A stretch of 64,000 bases of DNA from Rubellimicrobium thermophilum DSM 16684 (GCF_000442315.1 NZ_KE557318.1:49529-113528); one strand, 5' to 3'; positions 18,436 to 30,238 are shown, numbered from the stretch's first letter. The notes: a model not told the origin generated them from the sequence alone. A program made the numbers and translations.

Positions 18436-18998
18436 AGGATCTTGCTTCCGTCAAGGCGACCGCCCGTGCCGAGGCCTTCGCGCGGCGGCAGGCCGCCTGG
18501 AAGGCCGGACATCCCGATCCCTCCGCCCTGCTGCGAGAGGTTCTGGCCCGCCACCGGGGCGAGGCCGTCGCCGGCTACTGGCCCATGCGCAGCGAGATCG
18601 ACCCGCGTCCCGCCCTGGCCGAGGCCGCCCGCCACGGCCCTGTCGGCCTGCCCGTGATGGTGCGCAAGGGGGCGCCGCTGCGCTTTCGGGCCTGGAAGCC
18701 AGGTGTTCCCCTGGTGGAGGGGGGGTTCGGCACGCTGGTGCCGGAAGAAGGGGACTGGATCGTCCCGCGCGTCCTGGTCGTGCCGCTGGTGGCCTTCGAC
18801 AGGCGAGGCGGGCGGCTGGGCTATGGCGGCGGCTTCTATGACCGGACGCTGGCGGCCCTGCGCGCGGCCGGGCCCGTGACCGCGATCGGCTTTGCCTGGG
18901 CCGCGCAGGAGGACAATTCCCTGCCTCTGGAACAGACCGATGCACTGCTTGACCTCGTGGTGACCGAGGCCGAGATCATCACCCCCGCGCGGTCCTGA
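18432..18998 (+). CDS. 5-formyltetrahydrofolate cyclo-ligase
   Basis: 188 residues, the usual size for YgfA/MTHFS, which uses ATP to convert 5-formyl-THF to 5,10-methenyl-THF. Diagnostic motif RRGGRLGYGGGFYDRTLA is present near residues 117-135, and the N-terminal lysine/arginine region (KATARAEAFARRQA) and YWPMRSEIDPRP fit. It starts with GTG overlapping the mgtE stop (GTGA), implying co-translation with the Mg2+ transporter. In many proteobacteria this gene follows zapA and 6S RNA; that context is absent here. Confidence 0.92.
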   Translation: MKDLASVKATARAEAFARRQAAWKAGHPDPSALLREVLARHRGEAVAGYWPMRSEIDPRPALAEAARHGPVGLPVMVRKGAPLRFRAWKPGVPLVEGGFGTLVPEEGDWIVPRVLVVPLVAFDRRGGRLGYGGGFYDRTLAALRAAGPVTAIGFAWAAQEDNSLPLEQTDALLDLVVTEAEIITPARS

Positions 18999-19043
18999 GG
19001 CGCCGTTCCGATCCCGCCGTGACCGGCGATCAGAGCCCGGCCG

Positions 19044-20252
19044 TCAGGGCAGGTATTCGGCGGGGTCGGCGCTCTGCATGCCGCGGCGCACCTCGAAATG
19101 GAGGAAGGACGGATCGCCCGCGCGCACGCGCCCGATGACCTGTCCGCGCGTCACCCGGTCATCCTTGGCCACGGTCAGACGGTCGAGATGAGTATAGACC
19201 GTGAGCAGGTCCGGCGCATGGCGGATCACGACGATCTGGATCCCGTCGGTGTTGGTGGTGACGGCCGCCACGGTGCCGGCTTCGGCGGCCCGCACCTCGG
19301 CCCCCGCGGGGGCCCCGATGTCGATGCCTTCGTTGCGGCCTGGCGCATAGGCGCGGATGATCGGCCCCTGCACCGGCTGGGCCAGGCGGCTGGCGGGCTG
19401 GGCCGACTGCTGGCTGCCCAGATCCTGCTGCGGGGCGGCCGGAGGCTGGGCCGATGCAGGGCTGGGCTCCTCCTGCGGCAGGGGTGTGGCGGCGCTGGGC
19501 GGCACGGGTGTCGGGCTGCCCTGGCCGGGCTGGGTGCTGGCGGGCTGCACGGTGGCCGGGGTCGGCGGGATAAGCAGGAACTGCCCTTCCCGAACCGCAA
19601 GATCGGGGCCGAGCCCGTTCCATTCGGCGATGGTGCGGACGGGCACGCCATAGAGCCGGGCGATCGAATAAGCGGTCTCTCCACGGGCCACCTGGTGGCG
19701 CACGGGCTCCACCCCGCCGGCAAGATCCGGGGCGGCGGTCGCGAAGGGGACGGGTGTGGCCGATGCCGTGGCGGGCTGGGCGGTCTGGGCCGGGGCCAGC
19801 GGGGTCGTCGTCACGGGTGGGGCTGCCCGGTCGATCGCGGCCGAGGCCAGTCCGACCAGATCCGTTCCCGGGGCGACGGCTGCCGTGGTCGGAGTTCCGG
19901 TCGCTGGCGCCGCGGGGACGGGCCGGGGCAGGGCGATGATCTCGTCCCGCCGCAGGGGGGCATTCGGTTCCACACCGTTATAGGCGGCCAGTTCGGCGGC
20001 ATCGATCCCGAGCCGCGCGGCGATCGAGGCCACCGTGTCGCCGCGCTGGGCCACGGCGACCTGATAGGTCGGATAGGTGATGACCCCGCGGGCATCCGGC
20101 GCGGGGCGGGCGGGCGCGGCCAGCGCGGCCTCGGTCGTCGAGAATCCCCCGCCGAGATCGCGCATGTCCACATCGAGCGGCCGGTCGCAACCTGCTGCCG
20201 CCAGCAGCAGCGCGGCACAACCCGCATGCAGGGAATTCGCCCGGATCCTCAT
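19044..20252 (-). CDS. nlpD: NlpD/EnvC-type lipoprotein: two LysM domains plus degenerate LytM (M23) domain
   Basis: 402 residues. A lipoprotein signal peptide ends in the lipobox LAAAGC (Cys22). LysM repeats sit at about 63-108 (VAQRGDTVASIAARLG) and 185-230 (VARGETAYSIARLYG), separated and followed by Pro/Ala/Gln-rich linkers. The C-terminal M23 domain (about 300-402) has YTHLDRL and LHFEVRRG, but the first zinc ligand expected just before GxD is changed (NEGIDIG). Loss of zinc ligands marks amidase activators of the NlpD/DipM kind, not active endopeptidases. It follows surE and pcm on the same strand, the same order as in enterobacteria. Likely role: activating cell-wall amidases at division. 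Confidence 0.88.
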   Translation of the reverse strand: MRIRANSLHAGCAALLLAAAGCDRPLDVDMRDLGGGFSTTEAALAAPARPAPDARGVITYPTYQVAVAQRGDTVASIAARLGIDAAELAAYNGVEPNAPLRRDEIIALPRPVPAAPATGTPTTAAVAPGTDLVGLASAAIDRAAPPVTTTPLAPAQTAQPATASATPVPFATAAPDLAGGVEPVRHQVARGETAYSIARLYGVPVRTIAEWNGLGPDLAVREGQFLLIPPTPATVQPASTQPGQGSPTPVPPSAATPLPQEEPSPASAQPPAAPQQDLGSQQSAQPASRLAQPVQGPIIRAYAPGRNEGIDIGAPAGAEVRAAEAGTVAAVTTNTDGIQIVVIRHAPDLLTVYTHLDRLTVAKDDRVTRGQVIGRVRAGDPSFLHFEVRRGMQSADPAEYLP

Positions 20253-20308
20253 CCGCCCGCCCTCGCTCCGTCCTGCCCCAGGGTCGTTGCCCCTTGTTCT
20301 GCGGCGCC

Positions 20309-20953
20309 TCAGTCCTGACCGAGCCCCTCGACGAGGGGGACGAAACGGACAGGGCGCAGCTCATCGTAGTCGAACGCCCTCTCCCCCTTGCGTGTCACAC
20401 GCAAAAGGGTCTGCACCGTGTCGGACTGTCCGACCGGCAGGACCATGATGCCACCGATGCGCAACTGGGCCAAGAGGGGGCCGGGCGGGTCCTCGGCGGC
20501 GGCGGTCACGAGGATGCGATCGAACGGCGCCTGATCGGGCAGGCCATGACTGCCGTCCGCGACAAGCGCCGTGATCGTGTGCAGGCCCAGCGCCTCGAAG
20601 ATCGTCCGTGCCTGCATCACGAGGCTGCGGAAACGGTCCACCGTGTAGACCCGCCGCGCCAGCAGCGCCAGGATCGCAGCCTGGTAACCCGATCCCGTCC
20701 CCACCTCGAGAACCTTGTCGCGGGGAGAGACATCCAGGGCCTGCGTCATCAGCCCCACGACCGAAGGCTGGGAGATCGTCTGCCCGCAGGCGATGGGCAG
20801 GGGCACATCCTCATAGGCGCGGGCGGCAAAGACGCCGCGGACGAACAGCGCGCGGTCGATCCGTTCCATCGCCGAAAGCACACGGGGATCCGTGACGCCC
20901 GCGCTGCGGAGCGCAAAGAGGAACTGCATGGTCCTCTCGGCATCGCGGGTCAT
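20309..20953 (-). CDS. pcm: protein-L-isoaspartate O-methyltransferase
   Basis: 214 residues, standard size. It repairs isoaspartyl residues in aged proteins using S-adenosylmethionine. Seen: [20 protein letters not shown], the substrate loop [17 protein letters not shown], and the SAM motif [18 protein letters not shown]. Its ATG overlaps the surE stop by four bases. A second, more distant Pcm-family protein is encoded at 63042-63683; this copy keeps the full set of active-site motifs and is the likely true repair enzyme. Confidence 0.94.
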   Translation of the reverse strand: MTRDAERTMQFLFALRSAGVTDPRVLSAMERIDRALFVRGVFAARAYEDVPLPIACGQTISQPSVVGLMTQALDVSPRDKVLEVGTGSGYQAAILALLARRVYTVDRFRSLVMQARTIFEALGLHTITALVADGSHGLPDQAPFDRILVTAAAEDPPGPLLAQLRIGGIMVLPVGQSDTVQTLLRVTRKGERAFDYDELRPVRFVPLVEGLGQD

Positions 20954-21741
20954 GGTCCGGCCAGCCCCCTTGCCAGTTCGTCCAGCACATCATGCGCCGT
21001 CAGATCGGCACGGCACGGAGTCACCGCGATCAGACCATCGAGATTGGCCTCCACATCGGTGCCCGGCCCGGTCCGTTCGTCCTGGGCCCCACCGCGGACC
21101 CACAGGAAGCGCCGCCCGGTGGGCGAGATCTGGGATTCGACGACATGCCGGCTGCGGCTGCGGAAGCCCTGCCGCGTGACGGCAAGGCCCCTGACCTCGG
21201 AGGCCGCGCAGGGCGGAAGATTGACATTGTAGAACAGCCGGTAGGGCCCGTCGTCCCAGATCCCCCGATCGAGCAGGCGCCGCACGATGGCCGCGCCATG
21301 GACCGCCGCGGCCTCGAACGGATCCTCGAGCCGCACCGTCCGCGGCCCCATGAACTGGCTGATGGCGATGGCCGGCAGACCCTGCAGCGCCGCCTCCATC
21401 GCCCCGCCCAGGGTGCCGGAATACATCGCGTTCTCGCCGGCATTGTTGCCCCGGTTCACCCCCGACAGGACAAGGTCCGGGGGAGAGCCGGCCAGCACGT
21501 CATGAAGCCCCGCCAGAACGCAATCGGCGGGCGAGCCTTCCGCGGCAAAGCGGCGTTCGCCCAGTTTCGAGATCATGAAGGGATGGGTGTAGCTGATCGC
21601 ATGGGCGACGCCCGACTGCTCGAAGGCCGGCGCGACGATCCACACCTCCCCCCGGGGGCCGGCGATCTCGGCCGCGATGGCCTCCATCGTGCGCAGGCCG
21701 GGCGCGTTGATGCCGTCGTCATTCGTGATGAGAATCCGCAA
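20950..21741 (-). CDS. surE: 5'/3'-nucleotidase SurE
   Basis: 263-residue metal-dependent nucleotidase, a survival protein that dephosphorylates nucleoside monophosphates. N-terminal metal motif [15 protein letters not shown] and the second site [21 protein letters not shown] are intact. The start is most likely TTG at 21741 (reads LRILITND in frame), preceded by GGGAGA; no ATG or GTG fits so close to the conserved first strand. Overlaps pcm by four bases, giving the conserved surE-pcm-nlpD operon. Confidence 0.93.
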   Translation of the reverse strand: MRILITNDDGINAPGLRTMEAIAAEIAGPRGEVWIVAPAFEQSGVAHAISYTHPFMISKLGERRFAAEGSPADCVLAGLHDVLAGSPPDLVLSGVNRGNNAGENAMYSGTLGGAMEAALQGLPAIAISQFMGPRTVRLEDPFEAAAVHGAAIVRRLLDRGIWDDGPYRLFYNVNLPPCAASEVRGLAVTRQGFRSRSRHVVESQISPTGRRFLWVRGGAQDERTGPGTDVEANLDGLIAVTPCRADLTAHDVLDELARGLAGP

Positions 21742-21791
21742 AGGCTCTGTCTCCCGCTGCCCTGCAGTCCTACGGGAGCAGGCGCCGCGGC

Positions 21792-22469
21792 TCAAGCAGA
21801 GAGGATGGCGGGCAGCAGGCGTCTGGCTTCCTCGCGCGGAGAGGCAAGCGCGCGGCGATCCTCTCCCGGGTAGAAGCGGGCCCGCAGGGCGGTGGCCATG
21901 GGGCGCGGGGCAAGGATCAGGACGCGCGGCCCGATCCGCTCGCCCTCGGCCTGCCAGCTCCGGGCGAGGGCGATCTGGGCGGCCTTGGTCGTGCCGTAAT
22001 GGCCGAAGAACCGCTCGCCCCCGCGCGGATCGTCGAAGAACACGGCCCGGCCGCCGTCGCCCAGAAGCGGGGCCAGCACCTGGATCAGATCCGCCGTGGC
22101 CCGCAGGTTCACGGCGATCGACCGATCCAGATCCTTTGCCGCCAGATGCGGGGCCGGGGCGAGCGGGGCGGCATGGATCGCCGCATGGACCCACAGATCG
22201 AGCCGGCCCCAGCGGTCGAAGATCGTCCGGGCCAGCTGACGCATCGCGGCCGGCACCGTGACATCCATCGGCGCGAGCGTCGCCTCGCCGCCGGCGGCCC
22301 GGATCGCATCGTCGAGCTCCTCGAGCGCGCCCTGCGTGCGGGCCAGCGCCACGACATGATGTGTGGCCGCAAGCGCGAGGGCCAGCGCATGACCGAGCCC
22401 GCGCGAGGCCCCCGTGACAAGGGCGATGGGACGGCGGGACGGAACGGGGGGCTGTTCGGGCTGATCCAT
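21792..22469 (-). CDS. short-chain dehydrogenase/reductase (SDR) family protein
   Basis: 225 residues from ATG 22469; an in-frame ATG at 22505 would add 12 Arg/Pro-rich residues and is less likely. The cofactor loop [13 protein letters not shown] lies near residues 18-30 and the catalytic pair appears as YGTTKAA. The usual Ser before the Tyr is not in its normal place ([17 protein letters not shown]), so activity may be altered. Related proteins in Rhodobacteraceae sit beside purF, as here. Substrate unknown. Confidence 0.8.
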   Translation of the reverse strand: MDQPEQPPVPSRRPIALVTGASRGLGHALALALAATHHVVALARTQGALEELDDAIRAAGGEATLAPMDVTVPAAMRQLARTIFDRWGRLDLWVHAAIHAAPLAPAPHLAAKDLDRSIAVNLRATADLIQVLAPLLGDGGRAVFFDDPRGGERFFGHYGTTKAAQIALARSWQAEGERIGPRVLILAPRPMATALRARFYPGEDRRALASPREEARRLLPAILSA

Positions 22470-22523
22470 GCGGCGCCTCATGCCCCGCACGGGCGGCATG
22501 CGCAAGCCGACAGGTCGCGGGGA

Positions 22524-22904
22524 TCAGCCGGCAATGGTCAGGATCGTCTCCCGCCCGCCCCGCTGCAGACGCAGCGAATCCGGCCCGATCGCAGACACAA
22601 CGGCCCCGGCGACGACCTGGCCCGTCTCGACGCGCAGGATCTGCCCGCTGGCCAGCCGCACCAGCGCCGCCGAGGCTCCGGGGCTGTGGAACAGGCCGAT
22701 CAGGGCCAGCCGGTCCGGGTCGAGCGCATCGGGCTGCGTGGCGGCCTCGGCCACTTCCGGCGGGACCGCGACAGGGCCGTCGGAGCGCGCGACCGGGCGC
22801 AGCGGCTCGGTCGGGGCATCGGCCATGGCCCCTTCGGGGGCGGCCTGCGGCAGATCCCGCGGACGGATCCGCGGTCGCAGCGGCCGAAGGGTGGATTCGT
22901 CCAT
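22524..22904 (-). CDS. small protein with a PilP/GspC-like C-terminal domain
   Basis: 126 residues from ATG 22904. The N-terminal half is Pro/Arg/Ala-rich and looks disordered. Residues 65-126 resemble the small beta domain of PilP or GspC-type proteins ([35 protein letters not shown]), which normally docks pilus or secretin subunits. No membrane helix or signal peptide and no pilus genes are near, so role unknown. It lies between purF and the SDR gene on the same strand. Homology is inferred from pattern only. Confidence 0.6.
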   Translation of the reverse strand: MDESTLRPLRPRIRPRDLPQAAPEGAMADAPTEPLRPVARSDGPVAVPPEVAEAATQPDALDPDRLALIGLFHSPGASAALVRLASGQILRVETGQVVAGAVVSAIGPDSLRLQRGGRETILTIAG

Positions 22905-23053
22905 GGGGTCCGTCTCCTCGACTGGGGGACGGCGGGGCCTGTCACATCGCGGGGCAGGGGGGGAACCACCCTCTTGCTGCGGCGCGGCATCTGCGCGGAG
23001 CCTTGCGCGGCAAGGCCCCCCCTTTCGGCGGGGAGTTGCCGATGGGAATCGGC

Positions 23054-24526
23054 TCAGCCCTGCCCGACCGCCTTCAGGCGGAACCCGGCCTCGATCATGT
23101 CGGCCGGTTCCACCGGATAATCCCCCGAGAAGCAGGCATCGCAGTAGCGGGGGCTGGCCGGATCGCGCCCGCCGGCCTCGCCGACGGCGCGATAGAGCCC
23201 GTCGAGCGAGATGAAGCGCAGCGAATGCACCCCCAGATGCCGGCGATCTCCTCCTCGGACATCGTCGCCGCCAGGAGCTTCTCGCGCTGGGGCGTGTCCA
23301 CGCCATAGAAGCAGGGCCAGGCGGTGGGGGCGAAGCGATGCGGAAATGCACTTCCCGCGCGCCGGCATCGAGGATCATCTCCTTGATCTTGCGGCTCGTG
23401 GTGCCGCGCACGACGGAATCGTCCACCAGCACCACCCGCTTGCCGCGGATCAGGGCCCGGTTGACGTTCAGCTTGAGGCGCACCCCCATGTTGCGGATCT
23501 GGTCGGTCGGCTCGATGAAGGTGCGTCCGACATACTGGTTGCGGATGATCCCCATGCCGAAGGGAATGCCGCTTTCGGCGGCAAAGCCGATGGCGGCAGG
23601 GGTGCCGCTGTCGGGGACGGGACAGACGAGATCGGCCTCCACCGGCGCCTCGCGGGCCAGTTCCCGCCCGATGGCCTCTCGTGTCTCATAGACGGACCGC
23701 CCGCCGATCAGGCTGTCCGGCCTGCTGAAATAGACATGCTCGAAGATGCAGAAGCGGGGCCGGCGGGGGCGGAAGGGGAAATGGCTTTCGACGCCGCCTT
23801 CGGCGGTGATGACGACCATCTCGCCCGGCGCGACCTCGCGCACCAGATCGGCCCCGACGATGTCCAGTGCGCAGGTCTCGGAGGCCAGCACCCAGGCCGT
23901 GCCCAGCCGTCCGAGCACCAGCGGCCGGATGCCCAGCGCATCGCGGCAGCCCAGGAGCTTGGTGCGCGTCATCGCCACGACCGAGAAGGCCCCCTCACCT
24001 TGCGCAGAGCGTCTTCCATGCGGTCCACCATGGTGCGGCCCATCGATCGCGCCATCAGATGGATGATGACCTCGGTATCCGAAGAGGACTGGAAGATCGA
24101 TCCGCGCTCGATCAGCTCGCGCCGCAGGGCGAGGGCATTGGTGAGATTGCCGTTATGGGCGATGGCCGCGCCGCCGATGGCGAACTCGCCGAAGAAGGGC
24201 TGCACGTTGCGGATGACCGCCGGTCCCTTGTCGCCCGATGTGGAATAGCGCACATGCCCGATGCCGATCGAGCCGGGCAGCAGATCCATCACTTCGCGCG
24301 AGGTGAAGTTGTCGCGGACATAGCCCATCCGCCGCGCCTGGTGGAAACCGGATCGGGGGTCATAGGTGACGATCCCGGCCGCCTCCTGCCCGCGATGCTG
24401 CAGGGCATGGAGCCCGAGCGCAACGAAGCTTGCGGCATCGGCGGCACCGATGATGCCGAAGACTCCGCATTCCTCGCGCAGGTGGTCGTCGTCGGCTGTG
24501 TCGAAAGGGGTTCCGGGCAACGGCAT
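23054..24526 (-). CDS. purF: amidophosphoribosyltransferase, three frameshifts
   Basis: First enzyme of purine synthesis (PRPP + glutamine to phosphoribosylamine); about 491 residues after correction. A 19-residue propeptide precedes the catalytic Cys20 (EECGVFGI). The glutaminase domain shows LHALQHRGQEAAGI and IAHNGNLTNA. The transferase domain has VVLVDDSVVRGTTS. Single bases are missing near 23999 (after RKV), 23328 (C run in ASPPTAW) and 23238. The three losses restore one frame and end in SGDYPVEPADMIEAGF, the expected tail. All active-site motifs survive, so the breaks are likely sequence errors. Confidence 0.92.
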
Positions 24527-24615
24527 CGATCCGGCTCCGCGAGTCGGGGGGCGGCGCCTCCATAGGCCCGAGCGGCGCCACTGTCACGCACCCCTGTCGG
24601 GGGCAGGCCCGCCGG

Positions 24616-25176
24616 TCAGGCCGGCGCGCCGCAGGACCCCACGAGCTGTTCGTATTGCCGCGTGATCCAGCTCAGGGCGGCTTCGGGATTCTGCGCCTCG
24701 ATGCGGTCTGTCAGACGCGAGAACACGGCCGCGGCGCGGCTGTCCTCGACCATGGGGATCGCCTGGGCCGCCAGCACGGTTTCATAGACGAAGAAGGCCA
24801 CCGCCACGAGCAGCACGCCGCGGGCCACGCCGAACAGGAAACCCAGGCCCTGATCGAGCCCCCCCAGCGCCGAACGCTGGACCGCCCCGGAGAAGAGGGG
24901 CGTGAAGATCGCAAAGACCACGAGGGCGACGGCAAAGACCAGGGCGAAGGCCGCAATGATCGACAGCTCACAGGAATCGCCGATGAACTCGCCGATCACG
25001 GGAAGCTGTCGGACCAGAGGCTGGACCTGATCGGCCAGGATGAAGGCCAGGATCGCGGCGCCGATCCAGCCCGCGATGGCCAGCGATTCGCGCACGAAGC
25101 CCCGCGAATAGGCCAGCAGCGCCGAGACGACGATGATGGCCGCCACGACGCCGTCGATGATGGTGAAGCCTTGCAT
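24616..25176 (-). CDS. cvpA: CvpA family membrane protein
   Basis: 186 residues with four predicted membrane helices. It opens with GFTIIDGVVAAIIVVSALLAYSRG-type helix 1, the CvpA signature, followed by SRGFVRESLAIAGWIGAA. A second conserved part is GGLDQGLGFLFGVARGVLL. CvpA is needed for colicin V production in E. coli and often lies beside purF; that pairing holds here (89 bp upstream of purF, same strand). It also lies downstream of radA. Confidence 0.92.
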   Translation of the reverse strand: MQGFTIIDGVVAAIIVVSALLAYSRGFVRESLAIAGWIGAAILAFILADQVQPLVRQLPVIGEFIGDSCELSIIAAFALVFAVALVVFAIFTPLFSGAVQRSALGGLDQGLGFLFGVARGVLLVAVAFFVYETVLAAQAIPMVEDSRAAAVFSRLTDRIEAQNPEAALSWITRQYEQLVGSCGAPA

Positions 25177-25209
25177 GCGTCCCTCGGCGCTCCTGTTGGC
25201 CGTTCTGTC

Positions 25210-26556
<1,347 letters not shown>

Positions 26557-26622
26557 GTCCCTGCTATCTGCGTCATGACAGGTCCGACCGCAAGGGCGGT
26601 GGCGGGGCAGGCGGGGCTCTTC

Positions 26623-27498
26623 TCATTCGGCCGCAGGCTTGGCCGTCATCGGCAGGACATTGTCGGGGCGCAGGACGGTCCGCTCCGGCGGGGTGGAGGA
26701 GGGCGTCGCCTCTGCCGCCATCGGGGCCGTCATCGCGGCGGGTTCTGCGCCCCGATCCGCCCCGATACCGGATCGGGCCGGGGACCGGTCGCCGATGCGG
26801 TAGCCGAGGGCCGGCAGGATCGACTGGAGCTGCTCGTCGAGCTGCGAGAGTTGCGAGGCCACCATCGCCTCCTCGAGCTCCACCTGGCTGTTCCAGCGCA
26901 GGATCTCGCGGCAGATGGCCAGCGCCTCCTGGATGCGCTTCTGCTGCTCCTCGGCCTCCTGCTGCCGCTGGGCAAGAAAGTCGCGGGCCCGGGCCACGCG
27001 CTCTTCCGAATAGATGGTGGCAAGGCGATGCGACTGCTGCGACATCTGTGCGGCAACCGTCAGGATGTCGGCCTCCAGCAGCTTGAGGTCCGGGTGGTCG
27101 CGCAGCCATTCCAGCCGCTCGCGGACCGCGTCGAACTCGCCCGAAAGGGTGAAGACGCCCTCGCGGTCGGCCATGTGCGCCGCGTGATAGGCTGCGGTCA
27201 CATCCTTCATGGCGATGCGGAAATCCCGGTGCGACCGCTCCAGCGCCAGGACCCGCCAGCCTGATGGAAAGAAGGCGCAGATCAGGACCAGGAAGGCGGT
27301 CAGTCCGATCTGCACCGCCATGCCGAATGCGGGAAGCGGCCGATCCCCCCAGGCGGCCTCGAGCGACAGCCAGGGCCACAGGCCCAGGGCGGATCCCATC
27401 GTGACCCCTGCCATGCCTGCGGCGGCAAGGGCGATGACATGCTGGGACAGGGATTGCGCGATCCGCGCAAGGGGCATCAGGGAAGCGCCGATCGGCAT
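26623..27498 (-). CDS. membrane protein with coiled coil, of the kind often labelled DNA repair protein in Rhodobacteraceae
   Basis: 291 residues from ATG 27498, chosen because AAGGGAAAGGA precedes it; an upstream ATG (27528) would add ten polar residues. Two hydrophobic helices occur at about 18-45 and 60-85, followed by a soluble region with a long coiled coil (about 140-225, rich in Glu/Gln/Arg, e.g. RQQEAEEQQKRIQEAL) and a Pro/Ala tail. I see no enzyme motif. It sits 66 bp upstream of radA on the same strand. Related Rhodobacteraceae proteins are called DNA repair protein, a label I could not verify. Confidence 0.7.
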   Translation of the reverse strand: MPIGASLMPLARIAQSLSQHVIALAAAGMAGVTMGSALGLWPWLSLEAAWGDRPLPAFGMAVQIGLTAFLVLICAFFPSGWRVLALERSHRDFRIAMKDVTAAYHAAHMADREGVFTLSGEFDAVRERLEWLRDHPDLKLLEADILTVAAQMSQQSHRLATIYSEERVARARDFLAQRQQEAEEQQKRIQEALAICREILRWNSQVELEEAMVASQLSQLDEQLQSILPALGYRIGDRSPARSGIGADRGAEPAAMTAPMAAEATPSSTPPERTVLRPDNVLPMTAKPAAE

Positions 27499-27642
27499 GG
27501 CAGTCCTTTCCCTTGACAAGGCCCTCATGGGCGCAGGGTTCTTCCGCAGGGGAAATGCGCCCTGTCGGCCTGCGGTTCCGCCAGCGAAGCCCGCCGTGGC
27601 AAAAAATCCTGCGTTGAGGGAGCTCTGCGCTGCAGGGCCGGG

Positions 27643-28395
27643 TCACCGCAGGGTGGCGATGGGGCCATCCGCCCGGCCCGTGATGAACTGCGCGACATGG
27701 GGATCGTCGCTGGTCTCGAAGGCAGAGACGGGCCCCGTCCAGCGCAGCCGCCCGTCATGGAGCAGGGCGACCCGGTCGGCGACCATGCGCACCGTCGTCA
27801 GGTCATGGGTGATCGTCACCGCCGTGGCGCCCAGCGCGGTCACCTGTTCGCGGATCAGGCGGTTGATGACGGTCGCGAGGATCGGATCGAGCCCCGCCGT
27901 CGGCTCGTCGAAGAAGAGCACCGAAGGGCGCGCTGCGATGGCGCGGGCCAGGGCCGCGCGCTTCTGCATCCCGCCCGACAGCTCGGCCGGATAGAGATCG
28001 GCGACCCGCCCGGACAGGCCGACAGCGGCCAGCGCGGCCACGGCCCTTGCCCGCGCCTCGTTCGGGGGCATGCCGTCATGCAGCAGGCGGAAGGCCACAT
28101 TGCGCCAGACGGGCAGGGAATCGAACAGCGCGCCGCCCTGGAACAGCATCCCGAAGCGCCGCAGGAAGGCCTCCGGTGCCCCCCCCGTCGCGTCCTGGCC
28201 ATCCAGGCGGATGGTGCCCGCATCCGCCCGCATCAGGCCCAGGATGCAGCGCAGCAGCACGGATTTGCCCGTGCCCGATCCGCCGACGATCACGAGGCTT
28301 TCGCCCCGCGCCACATCGAGATCGATCCCGTCCAGAACCGGGGTTGCCCCGAAGGACTTCCGCAGACCGCGGACAGAGATGGCGGGCGTGCTCAT
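27643..28395 (-). CDS. mlaF: phospholipid ABC transporter ATP-binding protein (MlaF family)
   Basis: 250-residue ATPase of the Mla/MCE lipid-trafficking class. Walker A GGSGTGKSVLL (about 38-49), Q loop MLFQGGALFDSL, signature LSGGMQKRAALARAI and Walker B VLFFDEPTAGLD are all present; GGALFDSL and GGMQKR are typical of MlaF rather than of sugar importers. It overlaps mlaE by ATGA. The MCE protein MlaD and MlaB/C are not in this window, as is usual when the system is split in alphaproteobacteria. Confidence 0.92.
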   Translation of the reverse strand: MSTPAISVRGLRKSFGATPVLDGIDLDVARGESLVIVGGSGTGKSVLLRCILGLMRADAGTIRLDGQDATGGAPEAFLRRFGMLFQGGALFDSLPVWRNVAFRLLHDGMPPNEARARAVAALAAVGLSGRVADLYPAELSGGMQKRAALARAIAARPSVLFFDEPTAGLDPILATVINRLIREQVTALGATAVTITHDLTTVRMVADRVALLHDGRLRWTGPVSAFETSDDPHVAQFITGRADGPIATLR

Positions 28396-29168
28396 GCGGC
28401 GAAGAAGGCTTCGGTCAGCAGCAGATTGGCCGCCAGGATCGCGATGGCCGCGGCGACCACGGCGCCCTTGGTGGCCCGGCCCACGCCCATCGCCCCCCGC
28501 CCCGAGGTCATGCCGAACCAGCAGCCCAGAAGCGCGCAGAGAAAGCCGAAAACCCCGCCCTTGACCAGGGAGGAGATCCAGTCCACCCGCTCGAGGAAAT
28601 CGAGGCTGCTGCGCAGATAGGGGCCCGAGACATAGCCCAGCCGCTCGGTCGCCACGATCCAGCCGCCCATGATGCCGATCACGTCCCCCACCGCCACCAG
28701 CGCCGGCACGACGAGAGTTGCCGCCAGCACCCGCGGCAGCACCAGATATTTCAGGGGATGGGTCGAGAGCGTCACCAGCGCGTCGATCTGCTCGGTCACC
28801 TTCATCGTGGCGATCTCGGCGGCGATGGAGGAGGTGACGCGCGCCGCCACCATCAGCCCGACCAGCACGGGGCCGAGTTCACGCACCATCCCGATGGCGA
28901 CGATCTGCGGCACGGCTTCCTGCGCGCCGAAGCGATCGCTGCCCGCATAGATCTGAAGCGCGAGCGCCCCCCCCGTGAACAGCGCCGTGAACCCCACCAC
29001 CGGCAGCGACAGCCAGCCGATCTGGAAGAGCGCCCGCCCCAGCTCGCGCCCGTGAAAGGGGGGGCGGGCCAGATGGCTCAGCGTCCGCGCGGTGAAGATC
29101 GCGAGCCGCCCCGTGACCGCCAGCAGCCCCAGCGCCGGCGCGCCGATCCGCGCCAGCAGGCGGATCAT
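28392..29168 (-). CDS. mlaE: phospholipid ABC transporter permease (MlaE family)
   Basis: 258 residues, five to six membrane helices, MlaE/DUF140 permease that works with MlaF in outer-membrane lipid asymmetry. Seen: the amphipathic N-terminal helix, VREIGP-like region [21 protein letters not shown], and the conserved [15 protein letters not shown] loop that contacts the ATPase. Translation is coupled to alr upstream (four-base overlap at 29165) and mlaF downstream, giving an alr-mlaE-mlaF unit. Confidence 0.92.
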   Translation of the reverse strand: MIRLLARIGAPALGLLAVTGRLAIFTARTLSHLARPPFHGRELGRALFQIGWLSLPVVGFTALFTGGALALQIYAGSDRFGAQEAVPQIVAIGMVRELGPVLVGLMVAARVTSSIAAEIATMKVTEQIDALVTLSTHPLKYLVLPRVLAATLVVPALVAVGDVIGIMGGWIVATERLGYVSGPYLRSSLDFLERVDWISSLVKGGVFGFLCALLGCWFGMTSGRGAMGVGRATKGAVVAAAIAILAANLLLTEAFFAA

Positions 29169-30238
29169 GCCGCGTGATGCTGACGCGCATAGCGCGAGCC
29201 CAGGGCGGTCAGCACCTCATAGCCGATGGTTCCGGCGGCCCGTGCCAGATCGTCGATTCCCTGCTGCGGCCCGATCAGGGTGAGGGATTCGGGTTCCTCT
29301 TCGAGATCCGTCACATCGACGATGATCAGGTCCATCGACACCCGCCCCACGGCCGGGCAGGGCGTCTCGCCATGCCACAGCGTCAGCCGGCCCGTGAGGG
29401 CGCGGAAGATCCCGTCCGCATAACCCCCCGATACGGTGGCAAGCCGCGAGGGCCGCTGCGCCTGCCAGGCATTGCCATAGCCGGCAACCTCTCCCGCCTG
29501 AAGGTCGCGGATCTGGATCACGGGCAGATCCAGGGCAACCACGGGATGCGCATGATCGAAGGGCAGCCCCCCGTAGAGGCCGATGCCGGGACGGCACAGA
29601 TCGAAGGCATAGTCGGGGCCGAGCAGAATGCCCCCCGTCGCCGCCAGCGAGCGCGGCACCCCCGTCCCGTCCGTCATCTGGCGGAAGAGATCGAGCTGAT
29701 AGCCGTTCATCGGATGGTCGGGCTCGTCGGCACAGGCGAGATGGCTCATCAGCAGCACGGGCCGCTGCTCGAGAGCGATCTCGGCCACGGCGGCCCATTC
29801 GGACCATTCCATCCCGAGCCGGTTCATGCCCGTATCGAGCTGGATGCCGAAGGGATGGCCGGGCAGCGCCTCGAGATGCCGGGTCAGCTGATCGAGCGAA
29901 TTGATCATCGGCACCAGATCGGCTTCGGCCAGGGCCGCCGTATCTCCCGCCATGTGGCCGGCAAAGACCAGGATCTCGGGCCCCGGCCCGAGACTGCGGC
30001 GCAGGGCGGCGCCCTCTTCCGCCACGGCGACGAAGAAGCGCCGGCACCCCGCCGCGGCCAGCGCCTGTGCCACGGGGACTGCGCCCAGGCCATAGGCATC
30101 CGCCTTGACCACGGCGCCGCATTCGACCCGTGCAAGGGCGGCCAGCGCCCGCCAGTTCGCCACGATGGCAGAAAGATCGACATGAAGGCGCCCGGTGCCC
30201 ATGGGCGCCGTTGTGGCAGGCAGGGCCGGGCGGGGCAA
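29165..30238 (-). CDS. alr: alanine racemase
   Basis: 357-residue PLP enzyme making D-alanine for peptidoglycan. The PLP lysine lies in [14 protein letters not shown] (about residues 41-54), and [14 protein letters not shown] in the C-terminal beta domain is the usual Alr motif. [24 protein letters not shown] is also conserved. The start at 30238 is plausible, but ATG 30202 ([13 protein letters not shown]) would remove a 12-residue Pro/Ala prefix and may be the real one. It is transcribed divergently from an L,D-transpeptidase, so two cell-wall genes share a 190-bp promoter region. Confidence 0.93.
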   Translation of the reverse strand: MPRPALPATTAPMGTGRLHVDLSAIVANWRALAALARVECGAVVKADAYGLGAVPVAQALAAAGCRRFFVAVAEEGAALRRSLGPGPEILVFAGHMAGDTAALAEADLVPMINSLDQLTRHLEALPGHPFGIQLDTGMNRLGMEWSEWAAVAEIALEQRPVLLMSHLACADEPDHPMNGYQLDLFRQMTDGTGVPRSLAATGGILLGPDYAFDLCRPGIGLYGGLPFDHAHPVVALDLPVIQIRDLQAGEVAGYGNAWQAQRPSRLATVSGGYADGIFRALTGRLTLWHGETPCPAVGRVSMDLIIVDVTDLEEEPESLTLIGPQQGIDDLARAAGTIGYEVLTALGSRYARQHHAA

